A stretch of DNA of 64,000 nt from Paragorgia papillata (lineage: Eukaryota > Cnidaria > Anthozoa > Scleralcyonacea > Coralliidae): the NCBI GenBank assembly GCA_035771165.1, contig JAWNZC010000470.1, positions 372,001 through 436,000 of the forward strand, in the 5' to 3' direction. Below are positions 36,776 to 47,000 of the stretch, one piece after another. Within the stretch, counting starts at the first letter, position 1; each line of letters begins with the position of its first letter. The notes under the pieces are model-generated. The model was not told the origin of the DNA and searched no databases. It saw nothing but the letters and a program-made list of their open reading frames with translations. The translations under genes and the position numbers were made by a program.

Positions 36776-39695
36776 ATGAATGATTATTTGATTGATTGTG
36801 TGATTGATTGATTGATTGATTGTATGAATGATTGATTGATTACAATGTAAGTCTTAATGTAAATAATTTCATTTCTTTTAGTGGACAAATGAAGTGAAAG
36901 GAGCATTAAAATACACCTTATCTCAACCTGGTGCTTGGACAGGTGGCATTAACTATTATCGTAGTGGTCTTCTGCATGCTGATGAACAAGAGTGGAAGAG
37001 AGAACACAAGAAAACTATAACAGCTCCAACACTAGTGCTTTGGGTAGGTCGATTATATATATATATTTATAAACCTCATTAATAATTAATGAGGAAAATG
37101 CAAAATAAATTAATCTTTAATCAGTGCCTTTATAGTATGATATATAGAGAATAATACATGGATGTGCGGAAATATGAAATTTATTTCGAGTGTTGACCAG
37201 GATATCTCACGAGTGAGCGAAGTGAACGAGTGACATATCCTGGTCAACACGAGAAATAAATTTCATATTTCCAAGCATCCATATTGTTCTGTTTATTATA
37301 TAAAAAAATTGTCCTATTGCCTTGCAAAAATTGCATTAAACTATAATGCTGATTCAGCGATAATCGTCACATGTGCGATTATCATAAATAATCACACATG
37401 TGAGATTATCACTTTTATTAGTGGTGGAAAAATCAATAAAGCACTCTATTTTATATAATAAAAGATATTAATTTACAGGATATTAATTTACAGGATATAT
37501 AATGAACAGAATTCTAATTACATACATATAGACCAATCAAAATAACATATTACAAGCTAGTTATAGGTTAGGAGGTGAGGTAACACTGAAGGTGTCAGGA
37601 GGTAAGAGAAAGTTAAAATAAGTAGAGGGGTGCTGATCCAATATTGCCGTTGAGATGAGGTTTAAGTTTGTTAATTAAAAGACTTTCGCGTAAAAGAAGC
37701 TCAGATTCAAAAGAGCTATTGATTCAAAATGTTTTATTAATCAGGTCTATTTCACATATATAGACACTTGTCCCTCAACAATCTCGACAAGGGTACGCTG
37801 GTAGCGACCCCATACGAGAGGTAGAAGCAACTTTTAGTTGCAAACAAGCTGTTTCTTAGATGAGAATTTTATGCCTTGAATACAAAATGTGGGACTCTTT
37901 TGTATCACAGCGCATGCTCCAATCACCAGTATGATAATTTATAGCCTCCCACATTCGGTGATTGACTTGCTTTGTTATATCCTTAGGTACCTTTATGATG
38001 ATGGTTTAGAAGTTATTTAAAAACCTCGTCATCGTGCTTTATCATTGTATATTGACTTCGACTCGCGTCTATATTACATATTTGTTCTCAGGATTTTGGG
38101 TGAAGGAAAATTTGAGTATAGAATATATACATTTTAAGACCAGACCCAATCTCGTTCCCAGAGCCCACGTTCCCCACCCGGGAAACGAGAGACTCTGGGA
38201 TAATCCATTTCACATCGATATTTCATTGGCTGATGAACACAGTGAACACTATATAACTCTTCTTCCGGATAACAAGAATCCTGTGATGGCGTGAACGGAT
38301 TATTCCAGAGCCTAGCTCTCGTTTCCCGCCCGCTGGGTAAGGGGAGCGTGGGCTCTGGGAACGAGATTGGACCAGACCGGGACCAGTTGCGAAAAATGCA
38401 ACTACACAGACCTTCCGGAAGGAATTGAACCCACGACCTTGCGATTCTAGTGCAATGCTCTGACCACTGAGCCACGGAGGGCGTTGACGAGAGCTTATAT
38501 ATATACAGAACTCGCGATCAAGCTCTCCGCAACGCCCTCCGTGGCTCAGTGGTCAGAGCATAAATACATTTTTAGATCATTGTTTTCGAATTTTTTTTTG
38601 ATAAAATATTTAATCCTCCGGTTAACTGAATCCTTACAGCTCCTAAAATATCACTCTCTCTCATTTTACCATACACTGGAGATCATGTGCTCCAAATTCG
38701 TCAACAAGTCAAAAAATTACTAGCTTCAGCCTTTCCTCACATCCAACTTCGCGTTGTCTTCCGACCTGTCTGTCGCTTGTCGAGTTTTTTCCGTTTCAAA
38801 TACCGACTGCCACTTAGATTTCGATCCCGTGTCGTTTACAAATTTACGTGCAGATGCTGCCAGGCATCGTATGTCGGCGAAACATGCAGACTTCTACACA
38901 CTAGGGAATCGGAACATATGGGTATTTCGGCCTATACCGGAAAAGCACTTTCAGTGTCTGCCATGTCCAGCATTCTGGCACACAAGATAAAAACTGGACA
39001 CGATGTTTCTTTTGATGACTTTTCAATTATATCGTCAGGTTCTAACCAATTAGATGTTCTTCTTCGAGAAAGCTTGTTAATTTCTAAGTTTAAACCCTCT
39101 CTTAACGCTAACATTAGATAATTTCCCTTAGCACAATTTTAGAAGTTGTTTTTTTTCTTTACGGTGTGGTGTCTCTTCACCAGTTTGACAATTCGTTTGT
39201 CTTACATCACCTTTTCTGTCACCTTGTCTGCCACCTTATCACTTTCTATTTATGTAACTAGTTAAGCTATTTAAGTCACCTTCATGTATGTATATTTATC
39301 ACTCTGATGATGTTACGTGTAGTAACGAAACGTTAGTAAATATTTTCAAAATTATTTTGTGTTATGGTTTTGTTTAAAGCAGTATGCTGGGCAATATTTC
39401 TTACCAGAATATATATATATATATATATTTCTAAAATTCATTAATAATTCATGAGGAAAACACAAAGAAAAATCATGAGCGTATCGGATCTATATATGTG
39501 ATATAGACTCGCTCTAAGTTTCTCGCTGGTTTTTAACGGCTGAGATAAGCTTAATTTTCAAAATTACTACGCCAATGAACGTATGAAGTGATTCTTTTTA
39601 GAAGCCATTTAAAAACCTTGCAGTACGGGCTTTATCGGCTCTAAATATCGATAAAGCCCTCCTGCGCGGTTTATAAATATTACATATATATACAT

Positions 39696-39730
<35 letters not shown>

Positions 39731-42320
39731 CATTAATAATTCATGAGGAAAACTCAAAGAAAATCCATGTTTAACGGGTCGATATAATAGACCCCTCTCG
39801 GGTTTTTTTAGAAACATTTCTACGCCAATGAACTTACCAAATAGATCGTTTTAGAAGTAATTTACAGAATTCGTGTCCGTTCTGTAGCGGGATACAGGCA
39901 CTCGGCTTCGCCTCTTGTCTGTATACCCCGATACAGAACGGCCACTCAATCTGTAAATAGTACATATAATGTAGATATGTCTATGTCTATTTCGTAGGTT
40001 AAGGCTGATTTCCAGTCAGTGGAATTTTGCGAGCGGGCGGAATTTTTCTTTGTCTTTTGTGCTCTGAATTAGATTAGTTCCGCTCGACAGCTCACAAGAC
40101 AAAGAAAAATTTCCCCCCACTCGCAAAATTCCACTGACTGGAAATCAGCCTTTAGAGAATTATTATTTAATTAAGTTAATTATTGTTAATATTGCATTTT
40201 CTTTTTGTAAATTGCAAATAATAAAGAATTCGCTCACTTGCTCACTCATGACTCCTCCCTCCCTCCTCCCTCCCTCCCTCCCTCCCTCCCTCCCTCCCTC
40301 CCTCCCTCCCTCCCTCCCTCCCTCCCTCCCCCTCCCTCCCTCCCTCCCTCCCTCCCTCCCTCCCTCCCTCCCTCCCTCCCTCACTCACTCACTCACTCAC
40401 TCACTCACTCACTCACTCACTCACTCACTCACTCACTCACTCACTCACTCACTCACTCACTCACTCACTCACTCACTCACTCACTCACTCACTCACTCAT
40501 TTCGTCAATCCCTCACTCACTTATTATGTATTGTGAAAACAATTTGTTTTATTTTTCTTCATTTTCAGGGAGACCAGGATAAGGCTCTCGATAAAAGTTT
40601 GTTGAATGGCCTCGGCGAGCTTGTGGAAAACTTATCTATCAAGTGTGTTTGTTATTATTAAGTTATACAAAATAAATTAAAAGTATTTTGCTGTACAGGT
40701 TGTGTAGTGGCAAGAAACGGTAAACAGAACACTGACGTTTCCAGTACTCATCTAAAAAATTTTGTTGGGACAATTTGGATTTGTCGGAACTTTACAAATG
40801 TTTACGATATTTGTTGGCTGCGGAAATGTTCTCGTTATATTAAGATAATACGAACAAAGCTACAGAGTCTTCCTGTTGAATGTTCATTGGTATGAAATTC
40901 GTGTCATTTGAACGGTACAGAAAATACTAAAATCAGTTGGCAAATAACACAATTAGACACGAGGTGTAAATCACTCCCAAAAATCTCGTACACCTTTAAA
41001 AATCCAAAAATCCGCAAAAATCCCAAAAAAAATCTCAAAAAAGTCTCACGGGATTTTAAAAATCCCAAAAATCTCGCCATAGGCTTTTTTTGGGAGTAAC
41101 CACCCCTCGATTAGACAGACAAACTATATATCAATTGTAGTGCCTTCGAACTGACATAAATTTCGTTTCAGAAATCCAATAATTCTAAATTTTCTGAAGC
41201 CTCCATGCACGACCTCCAGAGCTGATGCGTTTGTAATAATAATAATAATAATAATAATATTTTATATAGAGAATAATACATGGATGTGCGGAAATATGAA
41301 ATTTATTTCGAGTGTTGACCAGGATATCTCACGAGTGAGCGAAGCGAACGAGTGACATATCCTGTTCAACACGAGAAATAAATTTCATATTTCCAAGCAT
41401 CCATGTATTATTCTGTTTATTATATAAAAAAATTGTCCTATTGCCTTGCAAAAATTGCATTAAACTATAATGCTGATTCAGCGATAATCGTCACATGTGC
41501 GATTATCATAAATAATCGCACATGGAGATTATCACTTTTATTAGTGGCGGAAAAATCAATAAAACACTCTATTTTATATAATAAAATGCAAGAATTGACC
41601 GTACCAAAAAAGATGGCGACTTGTACATTTAACTACAATCCTTTGCGCATGGTAAATATTGTTTCTTGTACAATTATCGAAAGATAGGTCTTTAAAAAGA
41701 TCAACTTTGGTAGGAATGAAGTTCTTACTTACTTAATTCATGTTAACATGATAAACAATGTTTAGTTTTTACTTGAGCTGATTTGAGTTCGCAAAGCATT
41801 GTGGTTAAATGTACCGCCACCATCTTTTTCGGTACCGTCAATTGTGCAATAAGTCGCCCACATCATGCAAGAAAGTCGTTATCCAGGGGCGATTCCGGAG
41901 TGTGTGCTGGAGTTGTAACCCTGTCTTTGAAGTCAATAATAATGGAATAAACTATAAGATTATGATGGGTCACTGTGTATGATCATGATATTTTGTTGTG
42001 AAACTGTAAGGTATTGAACTTTGGGTATTGACTCAAGATTACATTAGAAATCATCCGTATGAAGTTCGAATAAACAATGTAAACACTGTCTGGCGTTAGT
42101 CAAGATAAAATACAAAAGAGACTCCAATTCAGAAGAGTTCCTCCACCTGACACAACCATCAATATTTGCATTGAAGTAGACTTGAAGCTAACTTTGAATG
42201 TGAAATTGTTTTTACTCTTGTAGGATGATAGAGGGAGCAAGTCACTTTGTCCATCATGATAAACCAGTTGTTGTTAATCGTCATATCAGAGAGTTTCTCA
42301 AGGATCCACAAAGTCAGTAA
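19371..42320 (+). CDS. EPHX4/EPHX3-type alpha/beta hydrolase (epoxide hydrolase family), ten exons, 5' end not found
   Basis: Exons 19371-19504, 21477-21547, 23919-23997, 25010-25074, 32361-32426, 33736-33787, 35962-36054, 36882-37043, 40569-40642 and 42224-42320 (TAA) all have GT-AG borders and compatible phases. They give 296 complete residues. HGFPEFWYSW (oxyanion loop, 40-49) is followed by DLRGYGES, the nucleophile elbow HDWGG (Asp109), a lid with PGAWTGGINYYR, WGDQD (acid Asp244) and ASHF (His272). These are all catalytic parts of epoxide hydrolases, which open epoxides through an ester on the Asp. EPHX4 is about 360 residues, so about 60 N-terminal residues, expected to include a membrane anchor, are on an upstream exon not recognised; exon 1 starts mid-codon at a splice site. 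Intron 4 alone is 7.3 kb of nested transposons. No clear poly(A) signal was seen just after the stop. Confidence 0.9.
19660..19844. mobile_element. Mariner-type MITE in hydrolase intron 1, TSD TA
   Basis: CAGTTGCTGCCGCTTATATG at the left, inverted CATATAAGCGGTGGTGACTG at the right, TA on both sides. Interior rich in TATGCAAA. Confidence 0.65.
20487..20830. repeat. Tandem repeat of about 141 bp, 2.5 copies
   Basis: GAGTAGCCGG / GAGTAGCCGGGGAACAA / GAGTAGCTGGGGAACAA recur at about 20489, 20593 and 20734, each followed by GAGCACA/AAGCACATGCTACTACAC. The surrounding 19980-21060 is compositionally unlike the intron and is probably one inserted element of unknown class. Confidence 0.5.
21598..21894. 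mobile_element. hAT-type MITE in hydrolase intron 2, TSD GATATAGT
   Basis: Begins CAAGGGCGGCGGAACC, ends GTTCCGCCGCCACTG, with GATATAGT at 21590-21597 and 21895-21902. It lies only 50 bp past the exon 2 donor. No coding capacity. Confidence 0.8.
22045..22519. mobile_element. Foldback element built from AAATTAACGC motifs
   Basis: Ends TTATTATAGGAAATTAACGC and inverted GCGTTAATTTCCTATAATAA. Many direct and inverted AAATTAACGC copies lie within 140 bp of each end. The target duplication is ambiguous. No coding capacity. Confidence 0.55.
24000..25009. other. Hydrolase intron 3
   Basis: No exon. 24351-24420 (minus strand) has weak tRNA-like A and B boxes and could be a decayed SINE. Confidence 0.35.
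25740..25989. repeat. Tandem duplication that was the target of the 5.4-kb element
   Basis: Two copies of a unit of about 150 bp (TTGCATGCAATTACTTTCAT at 25746 and 25885; CAACAAGGTGCAACTGAGAA at 25808 and 25962). The second copy is split by the element 25990-31375 and continues at 31376. Confidence 0.6.
27351..28898. mobile_element. Foldback element A, copy 1, 9-bp TSD ACACATAGC
   Basis: Ends CTGCCTCCTCCACAGGCCC and its complement, inverted for about 80 bp. ACACATAGC stands at 27342-27350 and 28899-28907. The 9-bp duplication suggests a Mutator-like element. Carries the Harbinger-type MITE 27635-28343. Confidence 0.7.
27635..28343. mobile_element. Harbinger-type foldback nested in element A copy 1, TSD TTA
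   Basis: GGGGCTGTTTATATGGGAGG left and inverted CTCCCATGTAAACAGCCCC right, flanked by TTA at 27632-27634 and 28344-28346. Arms contain repeated CGTCCCGGCAAA. Same ends as 787-1035. Confidence 0.65.
28909..29553. mobile_element. Tandem trimer of 209-bp MITE B with 9-bp spacers
   Basis: Three near-identical units, each from TAGCCTGGTACCCTGGCCC to its complement. They are separated, and bounded on both sides, by CACATAGCC. The spacer equals the 9-bp target duplication of the element, so the array is (TSD-B)3-TSD. Confidence 0.75.
29562..31100. mobile_element. Foldback element A, copy 2
   Basis: Nearly identical to 27351-28898 and flanked by the same ACACATAGC, so it arose by local duplication and not by a fresh insertion. 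The nested Harbinger MITE starts at 29834 and has lost its right terminus near 30550. Confidence 0.7.
31106..31314. mobile_element. MITE B, single copy, 9-bp TSD GCAGACACA
   Basis: TAGCCTGGTACCC to GGGTACCAGGCTA with GCAGACACA at 31097-31105 and 31315-31323. It inserted across the right end of element A copy 2; the intact ACACATAGC reappears after it. Confidence 0.75.
32502..32655 (-). mobile_element. tRNA-derived SINE, minus strand
   Basis: On the minus strand: A box TGGCTCAATAGTGAGAGCG, B box GGTTGTGGGTTCGAATCCC, then a tail with CTCAGAG hairpin and ACAGCCTGTACAGCAAAAAC. Not a tRNA gene: no acceptor-stem pairing is evident and the tail is shared with other copies. Confidence 0.65.
32664..32770 (+). 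mobile_element. tRNA-derived SINE, plus strand, head-to-head with the previous copy
   Basis: Contains the B box GGTTGTGGGTTCGAGTCC, the CTCAGAG hairpin and the ACAGCTTGTACAGCAAAAAC tail. The A-box half is missing. Together with 32502-32655 it forms a large palindrome. Confidence 0.6.
33168..33497. mobile_element. Diverged member of the CTCGTCCCCAGGG family
   Basis: TTCATCCCCAGGGCGTTCG at the left, inverted CGAATGCCCTGGGGACGAGG at the right; imperfect 9-bp flanks (GTAGAGTTA / GAAGAGTTT, 7 of 9). Probably an old Mutator-like MITE. Confidence 0.4.
33821..34004. mobile_element. MITE B beside hydrolase exon 6, 9-bp TSD ATATTGCTG
   Basis: TAGCCTGGTTACCTGGCCC to inverted end, flanked by ATATTGCTG at 33812-33820 and 34005-34013. 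The element starts 33 bp after the exon 6 donor. Internal deletion of about 25 bp relative to other copies. Confidence 0.75.
34100..34730. other. Hydrolase intron 6, small foldbacks
   Basis: 34140-34280 has inverted CAACATGTTGCC-type sequence. 34591-34728 is a MITE-like pair with GGGCCGTTCACAC ends. No exon. Confidence 0.5.
34835..35598. mobile_element. Mutator-like MITE, TIR CAATCTCGTACCCAGCGCC, 9-bp TSD TTGTCGGGG
   Basis: Terminal inverted repeats of about 33 bp extend through CTGCGATCCTTTTGG. TTGTCGGGG stands at 34826-34834 and 35599-35607. Contains a further inverted CTGGGAAACTCCGATG pair. No coding capacity. Confidence 0.8.
35806..35875. repeat. Short palindromic MITE-like hairpin
   Basis: TAGCCTGCGTAGCTGGCGG pairs with its complement at the right end; short loop around TTGGGGCTTGGGCC. 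Flanks GTTTACGG / GTTTACAG are nearly identical. Confidence 0.5.
36121..36245. repeat. Foldback hairpin in hydrolase intron 7
   Basis: CAGACGTTTG and CAAGCTCAATTA pair with inverted copies near 36220-36240. Small non-autonomous element. Confidence 0.5.
36296..36845. repeat. GATT-based microsatellite/minisatellite
   Basis: Imperfect (GATT)n interspersed with GTATGAATGATT units; ends 36 bp before the acceptor of hydrolase exon 8. Confidence 0.85.
37141..37462. mobile_element. Repeat C, copy 1, with internal palindrome
   Basis: Starts TATATAGAGAATAATACATG and ends CTCTATTTTATATAATAAAA. The inner part is a long palindrome around CGAGTGAGCGAAGTGAACGAG. Copy 2 at 41273-41585 is nearly identical. 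Confidence 0.6.
38147..38369. mobile_element. Mutator-like MITE, TIR CAATCTCGTTCCCAGAGCC, 9-bp TSD GACCAGACC
   Basis: 223 bp; inverted ends through CCACGTTCCCC; GACCAGACC at 38138-38146 and 38370-38378. Confidence 0.8.
38380..38487 (-). mobile_element. tRNA-derived SINE, minus strand
   Basis: On the minus strand: A box CGTGGCTCAGTGGTCAGAGC and B box GGTCGTGGGTTCAATTCC. The first 30 bp (CCCTCCGTGGCTCAGTGG) recur on the plus strand at 38534-38562. Confidence 0.65.
38563..39360 (+). pseudogene. 5'-truncated Penelope-like element: GIY-YIG endonuclease end
   Basis: A frame ending at 39121 (TAA) encodes a linker with LPYTGDHVLQIRQQ, then VYKFTCRCCQASYVGETCRL and ESEHMG. This matches the C-terminal GIY-YIG nuclease of Penelope-like retroelements, with the Cys-rich start typical for them. 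No reverse transcriptase is left. The 3' tail includes CGTGTAGTAACGAAACGTTA, a type of sequence often found after such ORFs. It lies in hydrolase intron 8 in the same orientation as the gene. Confidence 0.7.
39400..39990. other. Hydrolase intron 8, AT-rich repeat remnants
   Basis: Two related blocks start ATTCATTAATAATTCATGAGG (39434, 39727) and contain short palindromes (GGGCTTTATCG..). (AT)n runs at 39414-39427 and about 39700-39727. No exon. Confidence 0.5.
40002..40151. mobile_element. Harbinger-type MITE, TIR AGGCTGATTTCCAGTCAGTG, TSD TTA
   Basis: A nearly perfect hairpin of 150 bp flanked by TTA at 39999-40001 and 40152-40154. Same family as 8294-8441. Confidence 0.75.
40251..40500. 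repeat. Two adjoining microsatellites: (CCCT)n then (TCAC)n
   Basis: About 130 bp of CCCT repeats switch at 40380 to about 120 bp of TCAC repeats. The open frames they create are artefacts of the repeats. Lies 69 bp before hydrolase exon 9. Confidence 0.9.
41273..41585. mobile_element. Repeat C, copy 2
   Basis: Nearly identical to 37141-37462, preceded by an (AAT)n run. The two copies lie in introns 8 and 9 of the hydrolase. Confidence 0.6.
41594..41843. mobile_element. Internal-deletion derivative of the Harbinger element at 10.5-14.9 kb
   Basis: Ends AATTGACCGTACCAAAAAAG and inverted CTTTTTCGGTACCGTCAATT. Its body matches, in inverse orientation, the transposase-side end of the Harbinger element (14680-14875), including CAATCCTTTGCG and GAGCTGATTTGAG. 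It shows where the parent element ends. Confidence 0.6.
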
Positions 42321-43980
42321 AACACAAAAACAGAAAGAAAAAGGAATTCCAGTTTTTGGATATTAGATTGAAAGAAGAGATTAGAACAAGTACTATCATG
42401 AATGATTTGATTTTTGATTTTGTCTAGGATTAGGATTAGGTGGTGAAGAGAACGATCTTCATGCACTATTCACTGAAGTGTAGTGAAATGTGAACCTGAC
42501 CAAAAGTATGTTTAACGTTTTACAAGCTAACGAAGCTTAATAATAATAATAGAAGCTTTAATCAAACTCACTAAGTAATACAGTACTACAATAATAACAA
42601 CAGATCACAATACATTACACACAGAAAAAGATGAGTTTGATAAAGGGCTAGCGAACGGACATGAGGTCCCAACTAGGCAAACCCCCGTAATTATTTTTTA
42701 TATACCGAAACAGGGAAACCTGATTTTTACAACCGTGAGACGGGACAATGGGAGCAACGATGAACATTAGGGAGCATTGGTACGGGTTGGGAAACCTAAC
42801 CTTCACCAAGCACGTTACAGTAATTTGCAACTCACTTTTCACCAAAATCTTCCGAAGTTCGTTGGGAAGTTCGCAGTTCGTTTTGAACTACACATTTGAT
42901 TGGTTGCTTGGTTCCTAACAGTCAATCAAATGCGTAATTCAAAACGAACTTTGAACTTCCCAACGAACTTCTGAAGATTTGGGTGATCGTAATAATTTTT
43001 GTAATCGTTATAACCAGATCGGCCAATGAGAGGCGATTCTATGGAAAGCCATTCACGTGGACTTAACGCTTCCAAATTTTATGCATACTAATAATGCAAC
43101 AATGCAATAATGTGCTAGTTTGATCTTGGAGTGTTTGGACGTACTACTTTCAAAGTTGGTTCTATATCACCATTTATACTACTTTTTATCTGATACTCGA
43201 TACCATAATATATATATATTCCCGACAGACTAAAGTCAGGAGGTGCGTGTTTATTTCCATGCTTCGTGGCAAGCGGGGAGGGGGGGCAACCTGTGAAAAT
43301 ACCTGCGCTCAGTCAAGTCTGCAAACTATGCTGGAAGTTTGTTCCGTTTTCTTCCTGTCGACGAAGATCATTTTATCTTCGTTGCAGCATTTTTAATTAC
43401 TAGTATATCGGAGTCATTATTTACTAATTCAAGTATTGACATTGCCAAGTGTTAATAATATCGAATGTCGAAAATATCTAGTGTCGACGAACATAATATC
43501 TAAATGTTAAAGTGTCGTTTTATCAACTAAATTTTTAATAACATAGAATCAGCATGACTTTTAGCACTTTCTAATTTGAACTTGGTCTATCAGTTTGAAC
43601 ACGGTTAATGAGTAATGTGCAGTATAGACATTTAATATAAACACACCGATATACGATAGTTTGGTTGCCGATAATCGTCTGAGGACCTCTCCTAGCAACG
43701 GAACTTGCTGTACACCTCGGAATGTTTAAATGTTTAATGTTTAATATCACTTTGCCAATCCATACACACTAATAACATAATATTATTTACATAACAGCAT
43801 AACGGAATGATTTGGATGGCCGGATTGCAGCAGGGGGAAACTAAATTCCCATAATATAATAGCTGCACTCCTTTCTCATTCAAACTAATCTAAGCATATA
43901 CAATTTTTCTCAGTATTTGTAAAAAAAAACCCAAAAAACAACAACAAAAAACCCAAAAAACCCAAAAACATTAAAGACTA
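42321..43980. other. Intergenic stretch downstream of the hydrolase
   Basis: No gene recognised. 42840-42984 is a foldback with CACCAAAATCTTCCGAAG ends. The rest is AT-rich with no supported feature. Confidence 0.5.
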
Positions 43981-44025
43981 AAACAAACAAACAAACAAAC
44001 AAACATAAAACAACTATTTCACAAA

Positions 44026-47000
44026 TCAGTCGGGAGTAGGGCTGTTTTTTAAATAAGTGAACAAGGAACGTTTAAACGAGGCCAGACTAGTGACGGACAT
44101 AACCGATCCAGGTAAAGAGTTCCAATCATTAATGTAACGGTTAAAGAAAGAGAACTTAAAATAGTTAGTTCGAAAGGACTTAGGACGGATTTTAAAGTCA
44201 TGATTTGCACGTGTACGTGAAGAACCTACCAGATTAAAATACTTATTTGGATTAATGTCACAGTAACCAAAAATTATTTTATACATTTGCACTAGGCAAA
44301 GATATTTGCGCCTAAGTTCAAGTGAGACCCGTTTGGTCTCATTCAGTCTTTCTACATATGTCTTGTCAGAGCCACAAATCAAACGAGTTGCCCTCCTCTG
44401 AAGCCGTTCAATAGCTTGGACGTGTTTGACTTGCCAGGGATTCCAGACTGCACAAGCATACTCCAGAATCGGTAGGACCAACGCGTTAAACGCAACTGAA
44501 ATACCATCGGGATTTTTTAGGCCAAAAGTTCTTCTTATTAGGCCCAAAGTCTTGTTAGCCTTGCTACAGATGGAACTGATGTGGTAGTTCCACGACAGAG
44601 TGCTTTCCAACCAAACTCCAAGATGTTTGTGTTGAGTAACCGCCGGTAAGTTCGTATTACCAAGTGAATACTCATGTGGTAGTGCGACTGGGTTTCTTTT
44701 TCTAGAAATGTGAAGCACCTTGCATTTCTCGGTTTTGAGGGTTACTGACCAGGTCTTACACCAATCTGAAGCACGCGACAGGTCCTCTTGTAATTGTTCA
44801 CAATCAGAAACTGAATCAATTTGACGGTGGAGTACAGTGTCACAGGCACGTAGCTACGGGGGGGCGAGCGCCCCCCCAAAATTCTTTCTTGCCCCCCCAA
44901 CCAGAGACTGCATGCCCAAAAAAATCCGCAGCGTGAGTGGATAAGTAATTGAAGTGTGAACGCTGTTGCGTACTTGTGTAACGTAAATAAGTGATGTTGT
45001 TATATCGAAAGCGTCTAATGGCGTTATGATTTAGTAGCGTAAACCCGGTGAACTCGATGTAAGTTAAAACGTGATAACTGGAACGCTAACGCGTAAACGA
45101 AAAGGTGAGCAAAAATTTCCAGGTCCCTACGCGGTTTGCAGGTACGAAGGCTCGAAAAAAGGTTTGAAAAAAATATTTATCAAATTATTTTGTCAGACTC
45201 AACGTGCATTTAATGGTTTCCCATTGTTGTGCAGTGCTGTTGTTGTTTTATTTACTATATAGCAGTCAAAAACTATACAGTAAATTAAGCTAGGATGGAA
45301 ACAGCCAGATGAAAAGGTGAGAACAAGAGTGCAAACTTTCTTATGTAAAATACATTTTCGCCGTGCAAAGCTTCAAACAACATAAGAGTGAGAAAGCTAT
45401 TCTTGTACGAGTCTAAAGACGTAGTGATACTTGATATTTCATAATATACATCTAATGTCATTTTCTTAGTATTCTGCTCCTTTAATTTTTTGTTTGAATC
45501 TGTTAAACGGCCTCTGACAACTAGATTGTTTATTTTTCACGTTTACTCAATGTTGTTTTCGGTACGAATGCGGAATGCTTTTTAAACAAAATGACACTTG
45601 AAACTGGTACTAATGGCATATTCTACACTACGTGTGTTGATGTTTTGTCATCCTCTTCGGAGTAACGAAACTCTAATATATGGTTTATATTATAACGAAA
45701 AGTTTGATTTAATTTCTTGACTGACAAACTTCGTGCACGTTTTGTAAAGACAATAATGACTTTTACTATAGCAACAAATAAACAATTACTGCATGATTAG
45801 TTCGACAGCATAGCACAACCAATCAAAATTGAAAATACACGTTTAGCAAAGCGTGATAAAATGATGCAATAAAAGTGAATAAATATTAATTTTTCAAACC
45901 TTTTCGAGCCTTCGCGGTTCGCTAAGACCGGTGGCCGTGTCAAAAAAACATTTTGTATCCTGCAAATCGCACAGGGACCTAGAAATTTGCCTCACTTTTT
46001 GCCCCACGAATGACTGGACTAATTAGCGTTCCAGAGAGAGTTCCAGTGCATAAACCATGTGACAGACTGGGGGGGGGGGGGGGTAGCGTGATTGCATCAG
46101 TTGTCCTGAGGGCTCAACTTTTGTACCTTTCCACTTGCCCCCCCAAAATAAAACTTGCCCTCCCAGATTTCTTAGTCTAGCTACGTGCCTGCAGTGTCAT
46201 CAGCGAAAAGATCTGAGCTGCAGCTGACTGAGGATGGCAAGTCATTGATGTAGATCAAGAACAATAGGGGACCAAGTATGCTTCCTTGTGGCACGCCCGA
46301 TGTCACGTCTAAACATTCGGATGAATGGCCGTCAACCACTACACGTTGTTTCCCAGCCGCGAGAAAATCTCTGATCCAGTTAAACTGCTGACCTTTTATC
46401 CCATAAAGCTGTAACTTGTGAAGAAGGTGATGGTGTGAGACTTTATCAAATGCTTTAGCAAAGTCTAAAAACAATGCATCAACTGTTCCAAGTTTATCAA
46501 GCACGGAAAACCAGTTATGGACCAGTTGGAGAAGCTGTGTTAAGCACGAACGCGATGGTAGAAACCCATGTTGGTTGTCACTCAACAGTTTCAGTTCTTG
46601 TAAGAAAGCCATAACGTGATTATGTACTAAGCGCTCAATTGTTTTAACGACTATACTGGTAAGTGACACGGGGCGATAATTGTCGGCTAAGGTTTGATTG
46701 CCAGTTTTGAAGATCGGGACTACATTTGCCTGCTTCCAATCGGACGGTAAAGAACCCAGAGTCAAGGAATGATTAAAAAGCTTCGTTAATGAAGGAGCTA
46801 GTTCGTGAGCGCAATTTTTCAAAATCCTTGATGAGATTCCGTCAGGACCGCACGCTTTAGTTGGATCAAGTTGACGAAGTACACTTGCCACATCGTCTGG
46901 GCTGCACGACAAGTCACTTATTACGGAATCAGTCACGGGTACTGCATTCGGGTCTAGGGCGTCATCTGGCGAAAACTTGTTGAAAACCAACTGGAAGAAA

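Noticed and set aside
38134..38475. 113-residue minus-strand frame
   Set aside because: Spans a MITE and a SINE; no domain.
40212..40661. Long frames of Pro/Ser/Leu and Thr/His/Ser/Leu repeats
   Set aside because: They simply read through the CCCT and TCAC microsatellites; only the last part overlaps true exon 9 of the hydrolase.
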